Shown: positions 52,871 through 61,106 of the stretch, piece after piece
How the letters are laid out: every line of letters begins with the position of its first letter
How positions within the stretch are numbered: position 1 is the stretch's first letter
Assembly: GCF_018918095.1 (NCBI RefSeq)
Contig: NZ_JAHLPV010000001.1
Location: 1-64,000, forward strand
DNA from: Acetivibrio sp. MSJd-27
GTDB lineage: Bacteria > Bacillota > Clostridia > UMGS1840 > HGM11507
Reading direction: 5' to 3'
DNA length: 64,000 bases
Made by a program: the position numbers and the translations under genes
The notes under the pieces: generated by a model
What the model was told of the DNA's origin: nothing
Databases searched by the model: none
What the model saw: the letters and a program-made list of their open reading frames with translations, nothing else

Positions 52871-53391
52871 ATGGGAACAGGCATTCTTGTGTGCGGCTGC
52901 AACGGCAGCGGCAAAAGCACGCTCGGAAAACAATTGGCAAAGGAACTCCATTATCATTTTATCGATATTGAAACCTTATATTTTCCGAAAATAAATGCGG
53001 ACTATGTATACGGTTGCCCCCGCTCCGCAGTGAAGTGGAAAAACGGCTGCTGGATGAAGTGCAAAAGTATGAAAATTTTGTACTTGCAGCTGTGAAAGGA
53101 AATTTGGGAGAAAAAATTTTGACACTTTACAAATATGTGATCGTTCTCAGCGCTCCGAAGAAAGTAAGATTACAGCGAGTGAGGAACCGTTCCTTTCAGA
53201 AGTTTGGAGACAGAATACTGCCGGGCGGAGATTTGTATGAACGGGAAACAGAGTTTTTCGATATGGCAGCAAAAAAATCAGAGCAAGATATTGAAACATG
53301 GACAAATTCTTTAAACTGCCCCATCATACGAATAGACGGAACAAGAAATATTGCCGAAAATGTGGAATTGATCAAAAAAATGATTCGTTGA
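52871..53391 (+). pseudogene. P-loop kinase-like gene with a frameshift
   Basis: Frame 1 encodes MGTGILVCGCNGSGKSTLGK (Walker A GCNGSGKST, residues 8-16) up to FPKINADYVYGCP. It then runs off. The second frame continues as PLRSEVEKRLLDEVQKYENF and VLAAVKGNLGEKI, with a lid-like VRLQRVRNRSFQKFGDRILP, to a stop at 53391. One C lost from a C run at 53017-53021 (six expected, five present) joins the two parts to a 174-residue AAA/adenylate-kinase-like protein. AAAGGAGCC precedes the ATG. Either a recent pseudogene or a homopolymer sequencing error. Confidence 0.75.
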
Positions 53392-53439
53392 GTGAAAGGA
53401 AGCGAAGTATACATCAGATTCGCACAGAAAATATTCCAT

Positions 53440-53481
53440 AAAAAAACGACATTGTTTGACAAAGAACAATGTCGTTTTTTT
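53440..53481. terminator. Bidirectional terminator between kinase-like gene and tRNA-Pro
   Basis: AAAAAACGACATTGTT pairs with AACAATGTCGTTTTTT around a short loop, T runs on both sides. Confidence 0.9.
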
Positions 53482-53487
53482 GTTTTT

Positions 53488-53563
53488 TGGTCTGAGTGGC
53501 GGGACTTGAACCCACGGCCTCTACCACCCCAAGGTAGCGCGCTACCATCTGCGCCACACCCAG
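53488..53563 (-). tRNA. tRNA-Pro (anticodon GGG)
   Basis: Minus strand: acceptor CTGGGTG/CACTCAG, D arm GCGC/GCGC, anticodon stem CTACC/GGTAG with loop TTGGGGT, T arm GTGGG-TTCAAGT-CCCGC, discriminator A, encoded CCA. The anticodon GGG reads CCC/CCU. Confidence 0.92.
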
Positions 53564-53576
53564 ATTTAACTATTTA

Positions 53577-53604
53577 ATTATAACACACATTTCAAAAAAA
53601 TCAA
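53577..53604 (-). promoter_or_regulatory. Promoter of tRNA-Pro
   Basis: Minus strand TTGATT (53599-53604), 16-base spacer, TATAAT (53577-53582). Confidence 0.75.
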
Positions 53605-53663
53605 GTGATTTTTTCTTCTTTTTATCATTTTTTTAATTTTCATGCAAGAAAAGAAAAATAATA

Positions 53664-53707
53664 TTGACAAAATGTCAATATTGTATATAATGGATATATA
53701 CAATATT
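53664..53707 (+). promoter_or_regulatory. Promoter and operator of the GntR/ABC operon
   Basis: TTGACA (53664-53669), 16-base spacer, TATAAT (53686-53691). A perfect 13-bp inverted repeat (AATATTGTATATA 53677-53689, TATATACAATATT 53695-53707) covers the -10 box, so a repressor bound there would block transcription. The upstream gene product of the same operon is a GntR regulator, hence autoregulation is likely. Confidence 0.8.
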
Positions 53708-53723
53708 TCGAGGAGGCGATTGT

Positions 53724-54098
53724 TTGAATATTATTATAAGCAATCAGTGCGGGCAGCCAATTTATGAACAGATCGGTTCCCAAATAAAAAATATGATTAT
53801 TTCCGGTCAACTCGCTGCTGGAGATCCGCTCCCCTCTATGCGGTTTCTAGCCAAAGAGCTGCGCATCAGCGTCATCACGACAAAACGCGCTTACGAGGAA
53901 TTGGAACGCGATGGATTTATTGTATCAATCACTGGAAAAGGCAGTTTTGTAGCAGACAAAAATACGGAACTTATCAAAGAACAGCAATTGAGAACGATTG
54001 AATCTCAGATGCAGGAAATCATAAAATCCGCGATGCTCTGCGGCTTAACCCTTCCGGATTTAATCGATATGTTAACTTTGATCTACGAGGAGGAATAG
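53724..54098 (+). CDS. GntR-family regulator, YtrA type
   Basis: 124 residues. Winged-helix domain (about 8-75): PIYEQIGSQIKNMIISGQLA, DPLPSMRFLAKELRISVITT, KRAYEELERDGFIVS, GKGSFVA. The short helical tail without an effector domain is typical of the YtrA subfamily, which represses its own ABC transporter operon. TTG start at 53724 with GAGGAGG 7 bases before. The stop is 3 bases before the ABC gene. Confidence 0.9.
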   Translation: MNIIISNQCGQPIYEQIGSQIKNMIISGQLAAGDPLPSMRFLAKELRISVITTKRAYEELERDGFIVSITGKGSFVADKNTELIKEQQLRTIESQMQEIIKSAMLCGLTLPDLIDMLTLIYEEE

Positions 54099-54101
54099 CA
54101 T

Positions 54102-54950
54102 ATGACGAATGCCATTGAGGTCATCAACGTTTCAAAAAAATATCAGGAATTCACGCTGGACAACGTAAGCTTTCAGTTGCCCTGCGGATGCATTATGGGA
54201 CTTATCGGAGAAAATGGCGCCGGAAAAAGCACAACAATCAAGTTGATTCTGGACTTAATTCGGAAAGACAGCGGTGAAATCTTTGTTATGGGCAATGAAC
54301 CGGTAAAATCCAGCAAACGAGGGAAAGAAGATATCGGTGTTGTGATGGACGAATGCTGCTTTCCGGAGAATTTAACCCTAAAAGATATCAACAAAATAAT
54401 GAGCTATACTTATCTGAATTGGAGCGAGGAAACCTTTTTGAAATTTGCCGGCCAATTTTCTCTTTCTGAAAAAAAACAGGTGAAAGATTACTCCCGAGGT
54501 ATGAAAATGAAGCTTTCTATCGCGGCGGCACTGTCCCACACTCCGAAATTGTTGATTCTGGATGAAGCAACCAGCGGCCTTGATCCGATTGTACGGGATG
54601 AAATTCTGGATGTATTTTTGGAATTCATTCAAAATGACGATCACTCTATTCTGATTTCCTCCCATATCATCAGTGATCTGGAAAAAATTTGTGATTATAT
54701 TACATTTATTCATAGAGGAAAATTGGTGTTCAGTGAATCCAAAGATAAATTGCTGGAAAAATACGGCCTTTTAAAATGCTCCGTCGAGCAGTTTGATGCC
54801 CTTGATAAAGCCGCGGTGAAAGGCTTCCGGAAAAACAGCTTCGGGGTAGAAGCATTGGTTTTAAAAGATAAAATCAGAGGCGATGCTTTGATAGACAGGG
54901 CAACGATGGAGGAAATTATGCTGTATCATATTAAGGAGGGTGTCAGATGA
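54102..54950 (+). CDS. ABC transporter ATP-binding protein
   Basis: 282 residues. Walker A GLIGENGAGKSTTIK, Q-loop region, signature DYSRGMKMKLSIAAAL (an SRGM variant common in export-type ABC-2 proteins), Walker B LLILDEATSGLDP, and SSHIISDLEKICD. Pairs with the membrane protein that overlaps its stop by 4 bases. Relatives such as YtrB respond to cell-wall antibiotics; substrate unknown. Confidence 0.9.
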   Translation: MTNAIEVINVSKKYQEFTLDNVSFQLPCGCIMGLIGENGAGKSTTIKLILDLIRKDSGEIFVMGNEPVKSSKRGKEDIGVVMDECCFPENLTLKDINKIMSYTYLNWSEETFLKFAGQFSLSEKKQVKDYSRGMKMKLSIAAALSHTPKLLILDEATSGLDPIVRDEILDVFLEFIQNDDHSILISSHIISDLEKICDYITFIHRGKLVFSESKDKLLEKYGLLKCSVEQFDALDKAAVKGFRKNSFGVEALVLKDKIRGDALIDRATMEEIMLYHIKEGVR

Positions 54951-55555
54951 AAGGACTTCTTTTAAAGGATTTGATCAATCTAAAAAAACAGGCGTTTATC
55001 TATCTGGTTTTTATTCTTTTTTATGGAGTGGTTTCTGTCAGCAGCAACAATGTTTCCTTTATTGGCGGCATGATATGTGTAGTCAGTGCAATGATGCCAA
55101 TTACCGCACTCTCCTTTGACGAACGTGCAAACTGGGATAAATATGCATTAACCATGCCGGTGTCCCGCCGAGATATGGTATTGGAAAAATATATTCTCGG
55201 ACTGTTGTGTGCAACCGGCGGTCTTGCTGTTCTACTGCTGTTTCAATGGATCATTCCAGTCAAAGAGGAGGGAGAGCTGATTTCTATTTTTATCCTCTAC
55301 GCTGTCAGCATTCTTTATCTCTCTCTCCTGCTGCCTGTATTATTTAAACTGGGCGTAGAAAAAGGACGAATTCTAATGATGTTGTTCTTTGTAATCCCTT
55401 TTGCCGCTGTTTTTATCGTATCAAAACTAGACCTGCAGATGCCGGACATCCAAACGCTGAAATCGCTCCTGTATGGGTTTCCTGCGTTTGTTGCCGCCGC
55501 ATATATTCTTTCCTTTTTCCTTTCTTTCCTCATTTACCGGAAAAAGGAGCTTTGA
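54947..55555 (+). CDS. ABC-2 type transporter permease
   Basis: 202 residues, six hydrophobic helices. LLLKDLINLKKQAFIYLVF, SFDERANWDKYALTMPVSRR and DMVLEKYILGLLCATGGLAV are typical of the ABC2_membrane_5 type that accompanies YtrA-like regulators. Last gene of the operon. Confidence 0.88.
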   Translation: MKGLLLKDLINLKKQAFIYLVFILFYGVVSVSSNNVSFIGGMICVVSAMMPITALSFDERANWDKYALTMPVSRRDMVLEKYILGLLCATGGLAVLLLFQWIIPVKEEGELISIFILYAVSILYLSLLLPVLFKLGVEKGRILMMLFFVIPFAAVFIVSKLDLQMPDIQTLKSLLYGFPAFVAAAYILSFFLSFLIYRKKEL

Positions 55556-55863
55556 TATCGCCCCACCCGCAGGGCATAGGAGAAGGTATTCCCATAAGAT
55601 GCTTTGCACCGGAATACGCCAGCGGGAGAATGTATCCTCGTAAAAAAATGCTGAGAGCTTTCGAATGCATTCCATCTCAATACTGCATTAGGCGAATAGA
55701 ATCATGTTTTCACAAACTTCATTTTCAGAGAGAATAAGGGCCGGAGGCCAAATGGCTTCCAGCCCCTTTTATGTAAAAAATGAATGCCTTAAGATAACCT
55801 TGTTTTCATCTACAGATACAGGTACACATTTCAATAAGGAGCGCAGCCACGTCATACAGCGTT
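55556..55863. other. Intergenic stretch with nested inverted repeats and a terminator
   Basis: No credible gene. CCCGC (55566-55570) pairs with GCGGG (55622-55626), enclosing GTATTCC (55586-55592) with GGAATAC (55611-55617). Further on a hairpin GGGCCGGAGGCCA with TGGCTTCCAGCCC (about 55738-55767) is followed by TTTT and can end the ABC operon. The first structure has no known match. Confidence 0.45.
55738..55771 (+). terminator. Terminator, probably of the GntR/ABC operon
   Basis: 13-bp imperfect stem with a 2-3 base loop and a following T run; about 185 bases past the permease stop. Confidence 0.6.
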
Positions 55864-57090
55864 TTAACGGTGAATATCCATAATCTCATAGAAATAATAG
55901 GAACCATAAAAACTGTCAAGTTTTTTTAAATTCCGGGCGGCTAATCTCTGCTGGTTCCCACTCCCGTTCATAACCCACAGTTCCCATCGATCTTCATATG
56001 CGCGGATATAAGCTATTTTTCTTCCTTTATCCAGGTAAACCGGATTAAGCTGTATACTGTCCGTATGGTTCGTCAACTGCTTCAATTCCCGTTTATTCAC
56101 ACTGGCCTGATAAATTTGCAGAGCCCCGTTTTTGCCAAACTCCTTCCAATCTTCCTGCACTTTTCCGGCACTGAAAATTACCTTCTGCCCTGAGATATCA
56201 GGTGTCATAGAAACCATATTCTCTGGAATCAGGGGACGGAAAGTTCCATCCTCAATAAGAAAAGTTCCTACTGTTTTATGAAAATTCATATGTCGGTTTT
56301 CCCCGCTGTTGATAGCGATTAAGTTGTCTTCGCTGTTCAAGGCCAGATTTTGATTGTAGGGTAGGGTTACCAACGGTTTTTCATATTGTTTTATCCGTTG
56401 GTTTTCCACATCATAAACCTGCATTTCCACTCCATCTGTATTCTGCCCGCCCTGAGACCCGCATTGAAACAGAAAAAGGTATTCGCCTTTTTTGGAGACA
56501 CCGCTCAAAATGGGATACATTCCCCTTTTCTGTGCTGGAATCAAGAGTTTTTCCTGATTGGTCTGCATGTGGAAGCTCCAGATTCCCCCAGGCGTATTTT
56601 CACCATCCATCAACAGAGATTTGTTATAATACAGAGTTTCGCCGGTAGGAATAATATTGGAATAAATCGTGTTATCGCCGCCTGTGATGGTCCGCACGGC
56701 AACCATCTTTTTCTCAAAATCCAAGGATACAAGAGTTCCATCCTGACAGGAGGTATATAAAATATCCTTTTTCGGATCCCAATTATAATAATTTAAACTC
56801 TTATCATACTGATATACAAGCTGCCGCTTCTCCATGTGATATATGGCCAAAACATCGTTTTCGACTACAGCTGTATATTTTCCAGAAGGTGAAACCTCCG
56901 GGCGTTCAAAGGAATCCCCCGCCGCTATCCGAACTTCCCGATTCTTAGAAAAGCTGCAGTGCTCCGCATACAAACCATCCTCTTTGATAAGCACAATATA
57001 ATCATCCGACCACATCCCCAAAGTCACTGCTGTAAACAAAAAAGCGAGGAACAAAATGGTCAGTATCACCACAGACAGAATTTTTTTCAC
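55864..57090 (-). CDS. Membrane-anchored beta-propeller-like protein
   Basis: About 408 residues. One N-terminal helix (about 3-25, ILSVVILTILFLAFLFTAVT), then an extracytoplasmic region of repeated blades of TolB/WD40 type: VSPSGKYTAVVENDVLAIY, YNWDPKKDILYTSCQDGTLV, MTPDISGQKVIFSAGK, LKQLTNHTDSIQLNPVYLDK. GTG at 57090 follows GGGAGG by 7 bases; the longer frame upstream runs through a structured leader. No enzyme motif; it may bind ligands or another surface protein. Not assignable further. Confidence 0.75.
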   Translation of the reverse strand: MKKILSVVILTILFLAFLFTAVTLGMWSDDYIVLIKEDGLYAEHCSFSKNREVRIAAGDSFERPEVSPSGKYTAVVENDVLAIYHMEKRQLVYQYDKSLNYYNWDPKKDILYTSCQDGTLVSLDFEKKMVAVRTITGGDNTIYSNIIPTGETLYYNKSLLMDGENTPGGIWSFHMQTNQEKLLIPAQKRGMYPILSGVSKKGEYLFLFQCGSQGGQNTDGVEMQVYDVENQRIKQYEKPLVTLPYNQNLALNSEDNLIAINSGENRHMNFHKTVGTFLIEDGTFRPLIPENMVSMTPDISGQKVIFSAGKVQEDWKEFGKNGALQIYQASVNKRELKQLTNHTDSIQLNPVYLDKGRKIAYIRAYEDRWELWVMNGSGNQQRLAARNLKKLDSFYGSYYFYEIMDIHR

Positions 57091-57117
57091 AAGAATGCCT
57101 CCCATTTTTGTCAAATC

Positions 57118-57204
57118 GGCTCCGTCTCGGCAACGGTTTCCGCTTTCATGCAAGACCGTATTCACCGCCGTCAAAATCCTCGACTTTTCCCCTCCGACGG
57201 AGCC
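57118..57204 (-). promoter_or_regulatory. Structured leader of the propeller gene
   Basis: GGCTCCGTC and GACGGAGCC (57196-57204 and 57118-57126) close an 87-base domain that contains two more pairings, GTC..GAC around GAGGATTTT and ACGGT with ACCGT. This makes a three-way junction shortly before the ribosome-binding site. It resembles a cis-regulatory RNA in layout; no known class matched. Confidence 0.4.
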
Positions 57205-57251
57205 TTTATTAATATATATTCCACAAAAGCAAATTATATTAATGTTTCTTC

Positions 57252-57280
57252 TTGAAATAGCCGGGTAGTTGTGCTATGAT
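57252..57280 (+). promoter_or_regulatory. Promoter of the EamA transporter gene
   Basis: TTGAAA (57252-57257), 17-base spacer, TATGAT (57275-57280). Confidence 0.65.
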
Positions 57281-57318
57281 AACTAAACTGACATCGGCAT
57301 TGGAGAGAAGGGATTTTT

Positions 57319-58206
57319 ATGGTTACTGGCCTTCTGCTGTGCGGGTTTATCGGCGTGCTTTCCACACTGTATCCCATGTTTATGAAACTTGCCACAGGAC
57401 ATAAAGCACATCCGATTGAATACGGATTTTGGGCCAACTTTTTTGCAACTGTTATGATTGGGATAATAATGGTTGTAAAAGCGTTTTCATTGGGTAGTGC
57501 AGAGGCTGTCATGGAAACGGATTTTTTGAAAATTTTAATTGTGATGTTTACGGCTGCGTTTTTTTCTTCAGCGAACTCCGTTTTGAACATGAATGCAATG
57601 AGGCTGGGACATTCCGGACTGACCACCGCAATCAACCAATCCTCAATGGTGCTGAATTTTCTTCTGGTCATTATTATATTCCGCACTCCCGCCAGCATTT
57701 TTAATTATATTGCTATCACAGTCACTTTCGTCAGTGTATTTTTGCTGGGAATGAACCGCTACAAAGTAAAATTAAATAAAAACTGGCTGATTTTCTGTAT
57801 CACTGCTTTTCTGGCCAGCGGAATCTATCAGACGATTTCAGCGATTCCCTCACAGTTTCAATATACTGATACCATCAATTTCAGAGGCTTTTCTTTCGCG
57901 CTTGGCATTCTGCTGTTTTTCGGAATAGCCAAATTTGCCCTGAAAATTAAGAATGACCCGCTGTGTATCAAAATCGGCTTCTTTACAGGCGGCTTCATTG
58001 CAACAATCGTTCAATTTACCATGTACAAGGCCATGGATTTACTGGCATTGAATGACGCGGTTTATATGTATTACCCGATTGTCACCGCACTGACGATCCT
58101 TCTTTATTCTCTATACAGCATGTTTGTGCTGAAAGAAAAGTTCCGTCCGCTTCAGATTTTAGGCCTGTTCGGCTGTGCATTCGGTATTCTTTTGCTGATT
58201 ATATGA
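57319..58206 (+). CDS. EamA/DMT-superfamily transporter
   Basis: 295 residues with ten hydrophobic helices in two five-helix halves, the C-terminal half ending with the EamA-like MFVLKEKFRPLQILGLFGCA and FGILLLII. Such proteins export or import small metabolites; the substrate is not readable. AAGGGA precedes the ATG. Single gene with its own promoter and terminator. Confidence 0.82.
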   Translation: MVTGLLLCGFIGVLSTLYPMFMKLATGHKAHPIEYGFWANFFATVMIGIIMVVKAFSLGSAEAVMETDFLKILIVMFTAAFFSSANSVLNMNAMRLGHSGLTTAINQSSMVLNFLLVIIIFRTPASIFNYIAITVTFVSVFLLGMNRYKVKLNKNWLIFCITAFLASGIYQTISAIPSQFQYTDTINFRGFSFALGILLFFGIAKFALKIKNDPLCIKIGFFTGGFIATIVQFTMYKAMDLLALNDAVYMYYPIVTALTILLYSLYSMFVLKEKFRPLQILGLFGCAFGILLLII

Positions 58207-58238
58207 AACGGTCTGTCTGTTGAAGTACACAGACAGAA

Positions 58239-58275
58239 AAAGCCAGATGATTTCAAATTTCATCTGGCTTTTTAA
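58239..58275. terminator. Terminator of the EamA gene
   Basis: AAAAAGCCAGATGA pairs with TCATCTGGCTTTTT around a 9-base loop. Confidence 0.88.
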
Positions 58276-58343
58276 GCATTAAAAAGCTGCATACAGCACC
58301 ATTTCCCGCGATTTTTCACGACTTTCTCATAATGCAGCGCTTA

Positions 58344-58724
58344 TCACTTAAAGCATTTTGAACAAGGAGTATACCCCTGTGCAGCCGCTTTGCTTTTGCT
58401 GATAGGGATCTTGCTCTTGCTGAGGGAACTGCAGCCGTCTCTATGGTATTTCTTTCCACTTTTTGTAACATAAACCGTACCGGAATTTTTATCATCCGCA
58501 TCGGTGCTTTTCTCATTGGATGCAGCCGCCGGCGCCTCCGTGTTCTTCTCCGTTTCCGGCGTTTGAGTTGGTTCCGGAGCAGGACTGTCACTGGGGGTTA
58601 TAGCTGGTGTAACCGTCGCGGATGGCTCAGGAGTATAAACTTTTATATTCTGCGTTTGCTTGTCTTCCCCGCAGCCTGACAGTAAAAAGAAAAGAACAAA
58701 TACCAGACAAACTGTTTTTTTCAT
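58344..58724 (-). CDS. Lipoprotein with C-terminal Cys-rich 'GYTPCSKC' domain
   Basis: 126 residues. Signal peptide with lipobox LLSGC (Cys18), a Pro/Thr/Glu-rich linker (about 30-80), then the small domain VYVTKSGKKYHRDGCSSLSK, ending GYTPCSKCFK. Two Cys pairs (one in YHRDGC and the CSKC) suggest an Ada-like metal-binding module that occurs at the end of many secreted Firmicute proteins, often with nucleases. Here it is the only domain. ATG at 58724 follows GGGGG. Confidence 0.85.
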   Translation of the reverse strand: MKKTVCLVFVLFFLLSGCGEDKQTQNIKVYTPEPSATVTPAITPSDSPAPEPTQTPETEKNTEAPAAASNEKSTDADDKNSGTVYVTKSGKKYHRDGCSSLSKSKIPISKSKAAAQGYTPCSKCFK

Positions 58725-58746
58725 TTGTTTTTCCCCCTTTTTTCCT

Positions 58747-58775
58747 ATCTTACACCGAATGGCGTTTTTTGTCAA
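58747..58775 (-). promoter_or_regulatory. Promoter of the lipoprotein gene
   Basis: Minus strand TTGACA (58770-58775), 17-base spacer, TAAGAT (58747-58752). Confidence 0.75.
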
Positions 58776-58878
58776 ATAAAATAGAAAAAGTGAAAATAGA
58801 ATTTTTATCGATTCCCCTTTTTTCAAATGCCGCTGTGCAGCACTCAAAACGGAAGGAAAATTTCTGTAAAAAAGTACA

Positions 58879-58911
58879 AAGAGGCTGCAGCAAATATTGC
58901 TGCAGCCTCTT
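58879..58911 (-). terminator. Terminator downstream of the sugar-catabolic operon
   Basis: AAGAGGCTGCAGCAA with TTGCTGCAGCCTCTT around a 3-base loop, followed on the minus strand by TGTACTTTTTT. The 130 bases between it and the oxidoreductase stop (to 59039) carry a T-box-like GGGTGGTACC (58961-58974) and a small GGGGC/GCCCC hairpin, but no gene. Confidence 0.8.
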
Positions 58912-59039
58912 ATCTGTTTTCAATAGGGGGCGTAGCCCCGGTAAACAACATTTCTGCAGTGGATGGTACCACCCAGAAAAATGAAGGGAACCTCGTCTAA
59001 AAGGCGGAGAACCTCTTTCTTTTGTTATATGTCAACTCT

Positions 59040-60101
59040 CTACTTTAATATCACTTCATGGCCCGTCCTGGCAGATTCATAAATCGCATCCAGAATGCGC
59101 ATTAATTCAATACCGTCCTCTGCCGGAGCAATGCACTTTGTTCCATTTGCAACGCAATCCACAAAGTGATTGATTTCTCCCTCAAATAGCCCGTCAAAAT
59201 CGAGTGCTGTCTGGGTGTCCAGCTGAACATTGGCAAGATAATCATTTAACTCCGTATACATTTCCAATTCCGGATCCAATTTCGCGCCGCCCTTTGTCCC
59301 GAAAAGCTCGATCTTTCCTTCATCCTTTTTTATATTCAGACTGAAGCTGGCTTCAACCGAAAGGACTGCCCCGTTGTCAAAACGGATAAGAGCAGAAGCC
59401 AGATCCTCCACATCGCAAATGTCCTCCGTGCTTCTTCCCACAGAGGAATACCCTTTGACCGATTTTATATTTTTACGGTTGAACAGCTTTTGAAACGTTG
59501 CGCCGTACACTGAAGTTACCTTTGGATTTCCCATCAGATATCGAACCAGATCGATTACATGAACGCCGAGATCAATCAGAGGTCCTCCTCCGGAACGGGA
59601 TTTATCCCCAAACCATCCGCCTGGATTGCCGTTTCTTCTCAGATAAGTCGCTTTTGCATAATAAATTTCTCCCAGAGAATCATTTCGGATAAAATCCTGA
59701 AGAACTTTGCAGTCATTTCCATGTCTTCTCACAAATCCAATCATCAGAAGCTTTCCGTTTTTCTCTGCCGCTTCCTTCATGGTTTTTGCCTCTTCCTCTG
59801 AAACCGACATGGGCTTTTCACACAGAACATGCTTGCCGGCGTTCAGTGCCGCAATAGTGCAGGAGGCATGTGCGGAATTCCAGGTGCAGACGCTGACCGC
59901 ATCCAGTTCCTTTAATTTCAACATTTCATTCACATCTGTGAACGTGCGTTTGACCTGATATTTTTCCGCCATATCGTTTAGCTGTTTTTCATTGATATCA
60001 CACAGCGCGTACACTTCTACATCAGGATTTTTTTGATAGGCCTGAATATGGCAATTCGAAATATTTCCGGCACCGATAATGCCGATTTTTATTTTACTCA
60101 T
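59040..60101 (-). CDS. Gfo/Idh/MocA-family NAD(P)-dependent oxidoreductase
   Basis: 353 residues. N-terminal Rossmann motif IKIGIIGAGNISNCHIQAYQ, then HVLCEKPMSVSEEEAKTM with the catalytic EKP, GGGPLIDLGVHVIDLVRYLM, and a C-terminal alpha/beta domain. It oxidises or reduces a sugar, inositol or related polyol; the substrate is unknown. It follows the isomerase gene by 4 bases and is divergent from an AraC regulator, so an inducible sugar operon is likely. Confidence 0.92.
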   Translation of the reverse strand: MSKIKIGIIGAGNISNCHIQAYQKNPDVEVYALCDINEKQLNDMAEKYQVKRTFTDVNEMLKLKELDAVSVCTWNSAHASCTIAALNAGKHVLCEKPMSVSEEEAKTMKEAAEKNGKLLMIGFVRRHGNDCKVLQDFIRNDSLGEIYYAKATYLRRNGNPGGWFGDKSRSGGGPLIDLGVHVIDLVRYLMGNPKVTSVYGATFQKLFNRKNIKSVKGYSSVGRSTEDICDVEDLASALIRFDNGAVLSVEASFSLNIKKDEGKIELFGTKGGAKLDPELEMYTELNDYLANVQLDTQTALDFDGLFEGEINHFVDCVANGTKCIAPAEDGIELMRILDAIYESARTGHEVILK

Positions 60102-60105
60102 CTTT

Positions 60106-60951
60106 CTACCTCTTTAAATTTTGTGTCAAAAAATCAATCGCGGTCTGAATATCTTTCACCGGCTGCTCGCCGACTTCTCTTTCAATGGTCAGAAAACCTT
60201 TGTAGCCTATGTCTTCCAGCGCTTTTAAGTAAGCAGGAAAATCCACATCCCCCGTGCCGAGAGGAAGTTCAATAAAAGCCGGATCCGTCAGCATTTCGGA
60301 TTCCACCACGCCATAGATAATTTCAGGATCCTTGTCAAGAAGCTTGCGTCCATCCTTCGCATGTGTATGTACAATATAATCTTTTAAATTGTAAACAGCC
60401 TGAACCGGATCATCCCCGGTCACCATAACCAGATTTGCCGGATCCAGGTTGACGGCAACCCCGGTGGAGCCGAGTGAATCCAAAAATTCTTTCAGTGTTG
60501 CGGATGTTTCCGGTCCTGTTTCTATCGCAAAATGGGCATTTAAACCATCCGCATAGCGGGACAGTTCATAGCAGGCCTCCTGCATGATTTTATAACGGTC
60601 ATGATTCTTGTCCTGCGGCACTACACCAATATGGGTTGTCACAACATCGGTATGAAGTTCCTTTGCCAGTTCCATAATTCTCTTGGAACGCTCAATTAAA
60701 TCTGGATTTAACTCTTTCTTGCCAAATCCCTTGCCGAGATCGCCGCACAAGGCCGATAAAACCAGTCCATTGTCTGAAAGCAAGCTGTTTAGTTCATTGA
60801 TGCGGTCTCTCGTCATGTTTTCAGGCGCAAATTCCCCGTATGTGGAATGAATCTGAAGCCCCTTTGCCCCCATCTGTGCCGCTTTTTCAATCGCACTCTT
60901 ATAATCCAATTTTAAGGATTCCAACATAATCCCAATCGGAAACTGATACAT
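60106..60951 (-). CDS. Sugar phosphate isomerase/epimerase (AP-endonuclease-2 TIM barrel)
   Basis: 281 residues. TIM barrel of the IolE/xylose-isomerase-like type: AAQMGAKGLQIHSTYGEF, LSALCGDLGKGFG, VVTTHIGVVPQ, FAIETGPETSATLKEFLDSL, AVNLDPANLVMVTGDDPV, YIVHTHAKDG, ELPLGTGDVDFPAYLKALE and GFLTIEREVG, including the metal-binding Glu, Asp, His and Glu. GAGGA precedes the ATG. Acts with the oxidoreductase on an unknown sugar. Confidence 0.9.
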   Translation of the reverse strand: MYQFPIGIMLESLKLDYKSAIEKAAQMGAKGLQIHSTYGEFAPENMTRDRINELNSLLSDNGLVLSALCGDLGKGFGKKELNPDLIERSKRIMELAKELHTDVVTTHIGVVPQDKNHDRYKIMQEACYELSRYADGLNAHFAIETGPETSATLKEFLDSLGSTGVAVNLDPANLVMVTGDDPVQAVYNLKDYIVHTHAKDGRKLLDKDPEIIYGVVESEMLTDPAFIELPLGTGDVDFPAYLKALEDIGYKGFLTIEREVGEQPVKDIQTAIDFLTQNLKR

Positions 60952-61013
60952 TGCAATATCCTCTCTTTCGTCTGTTTTACAAAATATTTTTGTTCTCTCA
61001 TAAATTTATTTTA

Positions 61014-61052
61014 TTTACAATTTAATTATATAATGCTATACTGAAAAGTAAA
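61014..61052. promoter_or_regulatory. Overlapping divergent promoters of the sugar operon and araC-like gene
   Basis: Plus strand: TTTACA (61014-61019), 17 bases, TATACT (61037-61042). Minus strand: TTTACT (61047-61052), 16 bases, TATAAT (61025-61030). The overlap suggests that regulator and operon compete. Confidence 0.6.
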
Positions 61053-61106
61053 GAACATATTTTGCTTTATTTTAGCTCTATATTGCGCTGAAAGGAGTAC
61101 AAATGT

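Noticed and set aside
55552-55737. 61-codon frame after the ABC permease
   Set aside because: No ribosome-binding site, overlaps inverted repeats and has no recognisable protein features.
57091-57174. N-terminal extension of the propeller protein
   Set aside because: The extension is encoded by the structured leader and lacks a ribosome-binding site, while GTG at 57090 has GGGAGG.
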